A stretch of DNA of 64,000 nt from Henricia sp. BOLD:AAB3569. Lineage: Eukaryota; Echinodermata; Asteroidea; Spinulosida; Echinasteridae. Below the pieces are notes generated by a model that was given only the letters and a program-made list of their open reading frames with translations, was not told where the DNA came from and searched no databases. Both the position numbers and the translations under genes were made by a program. The stretch is taken from contig JBBELK010000515.1 in NCBI GenBank assembly GCA_037783545.1, positions 434,001-498,000 of the forward strand, written 5' to 3'. Positions within the stretch are counted from its first letter, which is position 1; each line of letters begins with the position of its first letter. Below, one piece after another: positions 55,974-64,000 of this stretch.

Positions 55974-56045
55974 GTCATGAGCACCATATCTGTAATGACC
56001 AACCAAGAAACTCAGCAGATATTCGCCAGAATCGGCACCTACCGC
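55974..56045 (+). CDS. Guanylyl cyclase exon H (kinase-homology domain)
   Basis: Acceptor 'tatatcttgtcaacag', donor CGC|gtaagt, 24 codons: VMSTISVMTNQETQQIFARI then GTYR. It corresponds to the glycine-loop region. With the alternative acceptor 'catgag', eight bases later, it would match the phase of exon G. Confidence 0.75.
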
Positions 56046-56110
56046 GTAAGTTTTAAAAAATCCTTTTAAATATCCCACAAAAAGATCTTCCAATTACCAT
56101 TTGAAGCGAA

Positions 56111-56556
56111 TGCATAGTTCCGACCTGTCAATCAACTGAACCCGCCGACCAATCACAACAGAGCTAGCAGACATCACCCACATAGGTCAAACTGCACTGT
56201 CTCACAACAACATGATCACGCGATATGTTCTGCCGGCCCCATACAATTTGTACAGTGTTGTATGCAATGATCCGGGTGAATTTTTGGTTTCAAGGCCAGT
56301 CGTTTCGTTGTTCAAAGATACAAAAGCATGTATGTCATGATATGACATCCCTGTATTACTGGCCCTTTACTCGGTGTTTTCTGAGATAACTGTCGACCCT
56401 GAAACATAAATACCTTTGAGTTAATTTTCTCCAATGAATCTGTGCTTTCCGTTGAAAGTCCCATTGCTTTGTGCGTTGTGTGTCACCATTTTGACGATAG
56501 CGTGTGAGCCATAGCAACAATATCCAAGGGGGCGGGGCAAACTCGGAACTATGCAT
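56111..56556. mobile_element. Inverted-repeat element (TAGTTCCGA ends), copy 2
   Basis: ATGCATAGTTCCGACC at the left and CTCGGAACTATGCAT at the right. The body matches 17554-17986 ('caatcacaacagagctagc', 'ttttggtttcaaggcc'). About 445 bp. Confidence 0.8.
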
Positions 56557-56607
56557 TTTCGCCCTGTTTTATTTGCATTGATGATCAATATTTGGTAACT
56601 CTTCCAG

Positions 56608-56685
56608 GGAAATGTGTGCGCCATCAAAGCCGTGGACAAAGACCACATTGACATCACACGAGAGGTTCGCCAGGAACTCAAAGCG
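56608..56685 (+). CDS. Guanylyl cyclase exon I (kinase-homology domain)
   Basis: Acceptor 'ggtaactcttccag', donor GCG|gtaaga, 26 codons: GNVCAIKAVDKDHIDITREV then RQELKA. AIKAV carries the lysine that in kinases binds ATP. Phase 0 at both ends. Confidence 0.85.
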
Positions 56686-56854
56686 GTAAGAAAGACTCCA
56701 CATCCGTCAAAAATGACACAACTCCGGCCCCAGACCTGCCCTTTGTTCCCCTAATTGGCTTTCCACTCCAACCCTTCTTTCTGCCTGACTGCTTCTCTTT
56801 TTGTTCCTCCCAGCATTGTGTTTTTATGTGCCGTTTTATTTTTAATTTTTTTAT

Positions 56855-57045
56855 TTATTTATATACCACATCCAACAGCGGAGGGACCGCCAATTACAGG
56901 AATGGGAGCAAGTGTGGTTGAGTGCCTTGCTCAAGGGCACAGGTGCCACAACCCGTCACGGCCAGGAATCGAACCTATACATTCTAGTACTATATAGCAC
57001 AGGAACTTAAGTTCGACGCACTAGACCGCTCGGCCATATACACCC
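56855..57045 (-). repeat. tRNA-derived SINE in cyclase intron
   Basis: On the minus strand: TGGCCGAGCGGTCTAGTGCG (A box of Leu/Ser-tRNA type), GGTTCGATTCCTGGCC (B box), then 'gcccttgagcaaggcact', a motif found in SINE cores of several animal groups. It ends at the A/T-rich 'tttatttatttata'. Confidence 0.8.
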
Positions 57046-57121
57046 CATGTCCTAGTCATTTATTCCTCACTTGAATTGCCAAGTTTGGTTCAAAGTTACT
57101 ATTTTTGTTTGTACTCGTCAG

Positions 57122-57226
57122 ATGCGCGATGTCCGCCATGACAACATGTGTCAGTTCTTGGGTGCGTGTATTGACTATCCCCACATCTGCCTTCTGATGA
57201 CGTACTGCGCCAAGGGAAGCTTGCAG
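57122..57226 (+). CDS. Guanylyl cyclase exon J (kinase-homology domain)
   Basis: Acceptor 'gtttgtactcgtcag', donor CAG|gtacga, 35 codons: MRDVRHDNMCQFLGACIDYP then HICLLMTYCAKGSLQ. It matches the well-conserved 'HDN…FIGAC…YC.RGSLQ' region. Phase 0 at both ends. Confidence 0.9.
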
Positions 57227-57879
57227 GTACGAAACAAGACCAGCGCATTTTCCCCCATGTAGTTCAGGCAAGCAAGCTAGCTTAAGTCCCCGATTGATCC
57301 ATTACAAGCCTATTAATAACTCACCATCATGATTTTGCACTCTACTACATGATTTCAGAAAAGTGTTAAACTTTACCCGATTGAAAAATGCAGTGGCTTT
57401 TAGCCTAAAAAAATCTGCCAGAATTTTGTGTTAAATAAATTTTGGAGAGGTTTGTGCAAATAGACAACTGCCCAATTAACCTTTTAAGTTTATAAACTAC
57501 ACAAGATTTATAAGCAATGGGAGCTGCGTAGCACTATTAAACTGTAAAACTAGAGTGCAAAGTGCAAAATATATAACTAGTGCTCAACTTACCAAACTGT
57601 TATCACAAAGAAAACCATCCATAATTTTTAGAGTGCAAGAACAAAATGCACAACATCCCAAATCCAACGCCAAGCCCCTAAACACTGACTATTGTATGGT
57701 AAAAAAAGGAGGATAATTATACTAATATACTGTGATCAAAAGATCAAGGAATCTGTCAGTTAGTAAGGATGACTGCAAAAGCCTCCTTAAGAGCCGCTGA
57801 GGCAGGGTGTGCCACTCTGCCTGATAAAATTTTGTTTTGTTTTTGGGAGAGTATATCTCTTATTGTTTTCCTCTCCAAG

Positions 57880-58120
57880 GATATTCTGGAAAATGACGAC
57901 ATCCGCCTAGACAACATGTTCCTCGCTTCGCTAATCGCCGATTTAGTCAAGGGCATGATCTACCTGCACTCCTCTGAAATCGAGTCCCACGGTAACCTTA
58001 AATCATCCAACTGCGTGGTGGATAATCGTTGGGTACTACAGATCACCGACTACGGCTTGTACCAGTTCAAGAAAGGACAAGCAGAGGACCCCGATTTGAA
58101 TGACGACGTTCGTTACAGGA
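57880..58120 (+). CDS. Guanylyl cyclase exon K (kinase-homology domain)
   Basis: Acceptor 'ttttcctctccaag', donor AGGA|gtaagt. It starts [20 protein letters not shown]. It includes [11 protein letters not shown], where a kinase would have HRDLK; the catalytic Asp is Asn, the family norm. ITDYGL stands in place of DFG. It is therefore a pseudokinase domain that regulates rather than phosphorylates. Ends in phase 1. Confidence 0.9.
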
Positions 58121-58538
58121 GTAAGTTGCCAAAAGGAATTTAGAAAATACAAATTATGAAGCGCTGATGCTTAGTTTGACGTATTTACTACTGCATTTTG
58201 ACTCCCGTCTAAAACCAATTTCATACTTTACGCGAAGGTAAACACATTCGTGACTTTAACGTCACAGCAAAGTTTTTGCACTGTGAATTCGACGAAATGT
58301 AGGACGTCAGAATTATGTATTTGGTTCACGTTTTGCTTTTGCATGTTAAGTGTGAACACAGATAATTAACCAAACAGTTAGCACACGTTTTCAGCTAGCA
58401 CTTAAGCAACGCCATGAAATTGGCCCCTGGTCAAGCACCACAAATATTGACAAAAGATCATACTTTGCAACACTCTGAGTCAACCACCCCTGTGACTATA
58501 CCAGCGTCAAGTGGTGTTTGTTTTAAATCATTCTGTAG

Positions 58539-58577
58539 GCCTCCTGTGGAGAGCCCTAGAGTTGTTGCATATGGAAC
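58539..58577 (+). CDS. Guanylyl cyclase exon L (kinase-homology domain, short)
   Basis: Acceptor 'tcattctgtag', donor GAAC|gtaaga, 39 bases: LLWRALELLHME, equivalent to LLWTAPELL in the family. The usual Ala-Pro is Ala-Leu. Phases fit K on one side and M on the other. Confidence 0.75.
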
Positions 58578-58670
58578 GTAAGATGAAATACAGCAGATTG
58601 GAAAAAGTGCGAACAAAAATTCAAAGCAATTCTTTCCACAGACTCATTTGTTGTTGTCGTTTATCAACAG

Positions 58671-58851
58671 AGATTATTGACCGACTGAAGGCAGGCTCCG
58701 TGCCACCCTACCGTCCCATCCTGAATGACGTGAATGAGAATGCGCCAGAATGCGTCCTGAAGGCGATCCGCCGATGCTGGGTCGACGACCCCGAGGAACG
58801 GCCAGAATTCTTAGGAGCTCGTACCATCTTGGCACCACTCCAGAAAGGATT
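58671..58851 (+). CDS. Guanylyl cyclase exon M (end of kinase-homology domain)
   Basis: Acceptor 'cgtttatcaacag', donor GGATT|gtaagt. Frame IIDRLKAGSVPPYRPILNDV through CWVDDPEERPEF…LAPLQKGL. It is the C-lobe end with the typical C(W)xxDPEERP motif. Only 93 bases separate it from exon L. The GDVYSFG segment, normally about 40 residues, is thus absent although L and M join in frame. No later exon (coiled coil, cyclase) was found up to 64000. Confidence 0.85.
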
Positions 58852-58939
58852 GTAAGTATGGTGAATGTATACATGTACAGTTTTTAAAAAAACAAAGAAA
58901 AAAGAAATGCAAATTATACTCGATCAAGGAGGCTGAGAT

Positions 58940-59110
58940 ATAACATATTTTATCGGTCAGTAATATGTATGACCACCTCTTGTGGCAAGGCTGACTGTAT
59001 TAGCCTCTGTAAGACCCACTGAGGAAGGGTGCGCCACACTGCCTGAAGTGCTTCCCTTAGATGCGTGGCTGAAGAGGTCAGCTCATCCCACACATGTTCA
59101 ATCAGGCAAA
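58940..59110. repeat. Dispersed repeat shared with other cyclase introns
   Basis: 'gtatgaccacctcttgtgg' is the inverse of 'ccacaagaggtggtcatac' at about 53990. 'gaggaagggtgcgccacact' parallels 'gaggcagggtgtgccactct' at about 57800. At least three copies surround the locus. Confidence 0.65.
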
Positions 59111-59496
59111 ACAACACCGACAAAATCGGTTGTCTGAGAGCCCTTAACTACAAGATTCTCCCAGAAACAGGAAACATTGTGTTTTATTGCTGTGGGAATC
59201 ACACATAGTGTCTTGGGAAAGCATTGAGTATACAGTGTTAATAATTACATCGGGTAAGGGCAAATAAAACCTTAATTAACATTTAGTTTCTCCGACGCAA
59301 ACTAAACCAAATTCTGAAGACGATGAGTGGAACGTATAAATAGTCGGGTACCTTTCCAATCATATACAGCCATAGAGCTATATTAAGCTCTATGTATACA
59401 GCTGACTTTCCGCCCAAATATTGCCTCAATTTAGCAATTTAATTAGTTCGCTCGTTTTTCATTTCATTCTCACGGATTAATTTTATACATGTACAT

Positions 59497-60381
59497 GGGT
59501 CTTTCCACAGTAATGGGGTACATTTCTGTGACATACAAGATCTTAGGTCCGAGTTCACTTCAAATGTCTTAATTTTATCTTTACATTATCCAGTTAAACC
59601 GAGGAAATAACTTTTACCCCAAGGAGTAAGAAAAATAGTCCTACAACATACATTTCTGAAAACCCCGTGCAAATTTTCCAATTACGTATGTAACAAAGAC
59701 AGAAAAAAAAGTCACAAATTGGTCTGTCCACGTTACATACGTAATAGAACAATTTGTACACAAGCTTTTCAGAAATGTATGTTTTGGCCGCAATTTCTTA
59801 TCTTTTTGGGCAAAAGTTATCTCCTGACAATAGTACAAGGAAATTTCTTTAAAGATAGTATACATGATTGGTAAACTGTTACAAATAGTTTTATCCCCCT
59901 GTGTGATTGAAGATATGCATGATTAAAACCAGCCTAAGCAAAAACCAGCTCCGTACTTCGTCTGACTTTTGAGAAAACACCCAAAAAAGGGTTTGCAGTC
60001 ATTTCGTCCCAAAACCCCCGAAGTGGCATTTGGGTGATGTAGTGTTTGGACGAAGTAATCTGGGGCGAAATGGTTTGGGGCGAAATGGCACTTGGGCGAA
60101 ATGGTTTTGGGGCGAATTGAGTTTTCGTCTCATGAGACGAAAACTAATTGTTTTACTCATTTCTCAAAGACTATAGCACTTCAGACAAAAACATTTCAGG
60201 GGAAGTTTTCTACGGTCATCATGTTTATATTGTGTAGGTTAGGCGTAAATCTGTGAACATTTCTGATTTTCGAGATTACCAATGATGTATACTGCCTTTA
60301 AGTTTGAGATAAACTAAAGACATTTGAAAGGAATTATTGACCAGCTATCTTTCAAATAGGCCCATTAGTGTGGAAAGACCC
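59497..60381. mobile_element. 885-bp DNA element with ACAT target duplication
   Basis: GGGTCTTTCCACAGTAATGGG and its complement (one mismatch) are the ends. ACAT flanks both sides (59493-59496, 60382-60385), and the empty site 'gtacattgcc' is present in blocks A and B. No transposase frame was seen, so it is non-autonomous. Confidence 0.9.
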
Positions 60382-61285
60382 ACATTGCCTTAAACACTGA
60401 TACCTGTATACATTTATTTAGTAATCATTGAGATATTTTAAATGGGACACTGCCTTGAACATTTCAAGTCAGTGATAATAAAACAAAGCATGCATCTCTT
60501 ATATAAATTAATTGTTTAAACTAAAAATCGCATTACATACGTACAATATTATTAAGTAATGTACATTTCTATACGGAATCCATAAAGTCACATTCTCGTG
60601 CGCACGAGAGACAGTTTGTAGAAATGTACTTTCGGAAGATGTCCCTTTTATGATTGTATGGGCTCCGTACATTTTTAATTTGTAAGATTTTCAACATTTA
60701 ATAGCAACTTGATTATTAAAAAAACCTTGTTTATACATTGTCTCCATAGCAATGACTGTTATTGTATTATGTCAAGCATCCCTCCAGTCCTCTTCCTGTC
60801 ATATTTAATTTCTCCTACTTTTACTGTATCCATTCCCTTATACATGTATAGTTCAAATCCAACATCTATAGTTCTGTTCCTATACTCTTATTATTAATGT
60901 GCAAAACGGCAAATCGATTATTAAATATTTTAACAACAGAACAATAGGGTTTTACTACTCAAATCCATCACAATAAGGAGACATAAACAAGTCATTTAGA
61001 AGTCCTTCACAAGTCTCGTTTGTAAATCTTTGCGAGCCACAGAGTACGCGAGCGACCGACTGAGAACGAATACTTGAAACACCCAGCAGCCAAGTCCGGC
61101 AAAACGCATATGGATTTTCACGAATTTTGGAAAACGTGGTACATTTTGAGAGAGCTGAAATTTCTTATGAGCTCGTTCGTGTCTTTCTTTTGATTTATAA
61201 TGGTTTTATTCCCAGAATCGCTCAAAAACAGATCTTCTATCTAGGGCCTTTTTTAGTTTCAGGAGAGGGATTTTAAATGCAATTA

Positions 61286-61291
61286 TTTATT
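61286..61291 (-). promoter_or_regulatory. Candidate polyadenylation signal (AATAAA)
   Basis: AATAAA on the minus strand about 160 bases past the stop of Ig copy 5, matching the position behind copy 4. Confidence 0.45.
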
Positions 61292-61451
61292 TATTATTAA
61301 ACATTAGTTCGCCGCTCAAGAGAGGGGTTGCAACCCCCTCAATATAAGGAAACCGAGTCGGTCCGGTCCATCCTCACTACAAATCAATTAATCTAAACTA
61401 GATGCACCAGCGATCGGCTCATCATCCGTCTTCTTTAGGTATTTGCTCCGA

Positions 61452-63230
61452 CTAATCTCCCTTCCGAAACTTGCCCACACAACCCTTGTTTGTGACGTCT
61501 GCGTACACTATCTCCTCTTCTTCTCCGATGATGGCAGCAACTTCTCCCCTCCTTAGGTCTAAGTCGGCGTACACCAGCCCTTCTACGTTCATCTGCTTCG
61601 TGTTTTCCCTGTCATTCTCTAGAGGGTCATCTGTCGGTTCGGGAGGGACTTGAGGGGTCGACTTGGCCCTGTTTTTGTAGACGTGGTATGGCGTGACGGG
61701 ACGTGGTTTTGCGGCGCCGGTCGGTTGAGCACTCACAACGCGTGTTGGACCTAAGGAAGGCTTGACGGACACGGTCGGCTTTTGAGACATGGCGCCCGGG
61801 TCATCGTGGAATGTTATTTTCGGTGTTTGGGTCACTCCATCCTTGGGTTCGTTTTTCGAGGCGCCTTGCACATTTGTAGCTTTTTCCGAATTCCGAGGGG
61901 TCCTTTTTGCAAGGACGCCACCGAGTGTCTTCGTTTTAGCGGCCCGTTTATCAGGTACGGCGTACACAGCCTCCGAACCCTTTCCTCCGATTGTGTGCCT
62001 CTTCATTTCTGCCTCTGACATGTGCAGAGATTTGGTCGTGACAGTGGGAGAATTTCTATCGGCTACGCTGTGATCATGTTCAGTTTCTGACTGTTGGTCT
62101 TGTCTCACTAACACGATTGCCGATGTCTGTTGGGATTTGGACGAGTTGCCCGGAGATGCTGAGCGTGTGGTGACTGGATCACGATCGAGCTGCGTCTCGG
62201 CGCTACCCGTCACGCTGGTGTACGGTCCACTGTCAGGACTCGTTTGAGGATCGCAAGAAGGGTCAGTGTTTGGTTTCTGACGATCTTTGAAGAGAAGCCA
62301 ATACAGAAGAAATGCGATGACGAACAGCAAGAAGATGGCTGACACAAACCCTACGACAAGCACTACAGGAGAAGGGTTTGAAGCACCATTGTTGGAATTT
62401 GCTATCGTGGGGATAGGTTTAGGATTTGTGGGTTCACCGGGTTCAGTTTTGACTGTTTCGTCCAACTGCGCAGATGGAAATGGCGACTGTGGTGTGCCCA
62501 CGGTAGGCGCGGGGGTGATGGACTGTATCTTGGGACGGACTATCAACAAGGCAGTTTGTCTCTGCCTCGTTAACGAAGTGTTGCCCCTGAACACATCACA
62601 CGCCACTCTACTGCCGTTGTGTTCCATTCTGAGGGGAGAGATGGTAAGGTTCATTCCGTTCCTAGTTAGTCTGAAGGTGTCCGAGATTTGTATTATTTCC
62701 CAAAGTCCACCGGTTGATATGAACCAAGCATAAGAGTCATCTGTCTGAAGAAGAGCCTCGCAGCGGAACGAGGCTCGGTCGCCTTCCTTCTTCTTGCGGC
62801 GAATCGGTTTGACAGCCGTGTTTACCGGGTCTACTACGGTGAGAGACGCGAAGGATGAATATGAATGTCCCACAGGGTTGACACGTGAATATACATGGCA
62901 TCTGTACCTTCCTGCATTACCTCGTTGGGCATTTGGTATTTGCAGAGCCCACTTGAAACCTACGGATGAGACCATATACCTGTTCGTATTCGCGACATCT
63001 GAGTGCGTGGACATGCAATTGGAGAGACTGGTTGGGACTCCGTTTCGGAGACTGCGTTGCCAATGAAACGTGTAAGGGCTACGAAGACTGCATGCTGTAA
63101 TGGTGAGTGTACAACTCAGTGTCACGTTATCTCCTATCACGGCCAAGGTATTTTGTGGCGGTTTGAAGATTAAACTGCAGCTACTTTCGTGCACCAACAC
63201 AAACATCATAAACATCTTTAGCAGCTTCAT
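61452..63230 (-). CDS. Ig/ITIM receptor copy 5, intact (592 aa)
   Basis: Single-exon type I receptor. A signal peptide spans about 1-18 (MKLLKMFMMFVLVHESS). Ig domain 1 has Cys40 and Cys111 and the core FHWQR; GNAGRYRC stands where DxGxYxC is usual, with Asn for Asp. Ig domain 2 has Cys157 and Cys211. The stalk includes TEPGEPTNPKPIP. A membrane helix lies at about 288-314 (VVGFVSAIFLLFVIAFLLYW). Tail motifs in order are YAVP, YKN, LVYADL at Tyr554 (ITIM) and IVYADV at Tyr576. The last is a full ITIM here, whereas copies 1, 3 and 4 have a Thr-type ITSM-like motif. It is expected to act as an inhibitory cell-surface receptor; ligand unknown. It lies about 40 kb from copy 4, beyond the cyclase locus, and points at it tail to tail. 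Confidence 0.9.
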   Translation of the reverse strand: MKLLKMFMMFVLVHESSCSLIFKPPQNTLAVIGDNVTLSCTLTITACSLRSPYTFHWQRSLRNGVPTSLSNCMSTHSDVANTNRYMVSSVGFKWALQIPNAQRGNAGRYRCHVYSRVNPVGHSYSSFASLTVVDPVNTAVKPIRRKKKEGDRASFRCEALLQTDDSYAWFISTGGLWEIIQISDTFRLTRNGMNLTISPLRMEHNGSRVACDVFRGNTSLTRQRQTALLIVRPKIQSITPAPTVGTPQSPFPSAQLDETVKTEPGEPTNPKPIPTIANSNNGASNPSPVVLVVGFVSAIFLLFVIAFLLYWLLFKDRQKPNTDPSCDPQTSPDSGPYTSVTGSAETQLDRDPVTTRSASPGNSSKSQQTSAIVLVRQDQQSETEHDHSVADRNSPTVTTKSLHMSEAEMKRHTIGGKGSEAVYAVPDKRAAKTKTLGGVLAKRTPRNSEKATNVQGASKNEPKDGVTQTPKITFHDDPGAMSQKPTVSVKPSLGPTRVVSAQPTGAAKPRPVTPYHVYKNRAKSTPQVPPEPTDDPLENDRENTKQMNVEGLVYADLDLRRGEVAAIIGEEEEIVYADVTNKGCVGKFRKGD

Positions 63231-63668
63231 AGCAAAGCGGTGTGCATGTGGTCAGCGACGTAGAATTTTCAGCAAACACAATTTCAAGGAAAATGCTAGA
63301 GCAAATTCAATGTTGTGCTTGCGTCTTGATCCAGCGCAATGCAGTGTCATATCATACTGTGCACGATTGTGCCTGTGATAGAAACGGAAGTTTGGCAAAA
63401 AATGGGATTTTGGCTTTGCTTGTGTCTGGTTTGTAAGAAATTGTCTTTCCTTCCTTCCCTGTAACGGAAAGAAAACTCCAACATGCCCATTTTATTGCAG
63501 AGTGACTTAAATTGGAAGTGCACCAAAAACGTACGTTAGCCTATATTTTCCCCCTAATTCGTAATGTGGGTTTGTTTTCCGCAAAACGCATGCATGTAGT
63601 TTGTGAACAAACAATGCGCAGAACCCGAAAAATAATCATACAAATAAAAACAATAGGCCTATACAACA
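63231..63668 (-). promoter_or_regulatory. Shared 5' flank of Ig copy 5
   Basis: Collinear with the flank of copy 4, with a few small insertions. CGGAAGT lies at 63385-63391, 155 bases before the ATG; 'gatccagcgcaatgcagtg' is conserved. Candidate promoter and 5' UTR. Confidence 0.55.
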
Positions 63669-63686
63669 TTTGCTATTTATAATAAA

Positions 63687-63760
63687 CACCACGGAATACG
63701 CAGCTCCATGCCTTTGTTGTGAAGCTGCGTATTTCGTGGCACGAATTTGGCGCGCGCACA
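63687..63760. mobile_element. Partial copy of the palindromic MITE at 51874
   Basis: 'ggaatacgcagctccatgcc' and 'gctgcgtatttcgtggcacg' form the hairpin core, and 'aatttggcgcgcgcacattg' follows. One outer end is missing. Confidence 0.7.
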
Positions 63761-64000
63761 TTGAACAAACAAAATAATTACATTATAAAGATTATGTTGA
63801 TGCATACTTTTATGTGTTATGTACGTGTATCTTTAAAGGCTAAAGTTATTGGTTGGTTTTGACTATAATTTTCAGAAACGGATGCACCTGGGTTACGTAT
63901 ATATTACTACGTTCATATACTTGTACTGTATTTTAACAAAATACTGACCTTTTGATTCGTTTGCGTTTGCGTTCGTGTGTCTAAGAAGAAAAAATGCCAT
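63761..64000. other. Window end, nothing recognised
   Basis: AT-rich sequence with no frame, repeat or RNA gene that I recognise. Confidence 0.4.

Larger units (their letters stand above)
50140..58851 (+). pseudogene. Receptor guanylyl cyclase locus, incomplete
   Basis: Thirteen exons with homology to membrane guanylyl cyclases (natriuretic-peptide-receptor-like) lie in the right order on the plus strand. They cover the ANF ligand-binding region, hinge and kinase-homology domain. Not found are the signal-peptide exon, part of the ligand-binding region between exons D and E, and a transmembrane segment. Also missing are the GDVYSFG part of the kinase-homology domain and the whole cyclase catalytic domain. 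The A/B, D/E and E/F junctions do not match in phase, and G/H does so only with an alternative acceptor. In contrast, exons H-M join in perfect phase. It is either a decaying gene copy or a very unusual family member. No enzyme activity is expected from what is present. Confidence 0.55.
59285..61451. repeat. Segmental duplication block C (3' flank of Ig copy 5)
   Basis: Collinear with blocks A and B, starting at 'gacgcaaactaaaccaaatt' and running to the stop of Ig copy 5. It holds an 885-bp element at 59497-60381 that A and B lack, and small 'ggggcgaaatggt' repeats inside that element. Confidence 0.8.

Noticed and set aside
58900..64000. Cyclase catalytic domain of the receptor cyclase
   Set aside because: Looked for on the plus strand after exon M; no segment with the expected metal-binding and dimerisation motifs was seen, so no feature is reported.

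Overview
The window is animal nuclear DNA. Its genes have introns with GT/AG junctions, tRNA-derived SINEs, many small inverted-repeat DNA elements and satellite arrays. The gene types are an ITIM-type immunoglobulin receptor family, an ANF-receptor-type guanylyl cyclase and a D-amino-acid oxidase. Together with the very frequent TAGGCCTA-like words they suggest a marine invertebrate deuterostome, perhaps an echinoderm. That guess is an inference and is not proven by the sequence. No prokaryotic gene, CRISPR array or operon is present.

Layout. (1) 4-21.5 kb and 59.3-63.7 kb hold five paralogous, single-exon, minus-strand genes for type I membrane receptors: signal peptide, two Ig domains, one membrane helix and a long tyrosine-motif tail. 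Two copies are intact (19369-21138 and 61452-63230). One has lost its ITIM tail (10978-12807), one has a frameshift before the membrane segment (6168-7968), and one has a 9-base insertion carrying a stop codon in the first Ig domain (14382-16184). Copies share their 5' flank, including a CGGAAGT (ETS-like) site 144-165 bases before each ATG. Three of them also share about 2 kb of 3' flank, so they lie on segmental duplications. (2) 22.67-24.11 kb has the last two coding exons of a D-amino-acid/D-aspartate oxidase ending in the peroxisomal signal AKL. (3) 27.6-30.3 kb has an unusual minus-strand array of repeated exon-like cassettes with splice sites. (4) 30.4-46.7 kb is mostly satellite, including a 3.7-kb macrosatellite in three copies plus a diverged fourth. 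(5) 50.1-58.9 kb carries thirteen plus-strand exons of a receptor guanylyl cyclase (ligand-binding region and kinase-homology domain). Several expected parts, including the membrane exon and the cyclase catalytic domain, are not visible, and some junctions are out of phase.

How the parts relate. The Ig receptors look like a young, rapidly duplicating and decaying family of inhibitory, probably immune or self-recognition, receptors. Their tails could recruit SHP phosphatases (ITIM), SH2 adaptors (YxxP) and Grb2 (YxN). The cyclase locus sits between Ig copies 4 and 5 and is cut off a few hundred bases before the duplicated block of copy 5. The duplication may therefore have broken it. All functional statements rest on motif recognition in the sequence; no database search was run.
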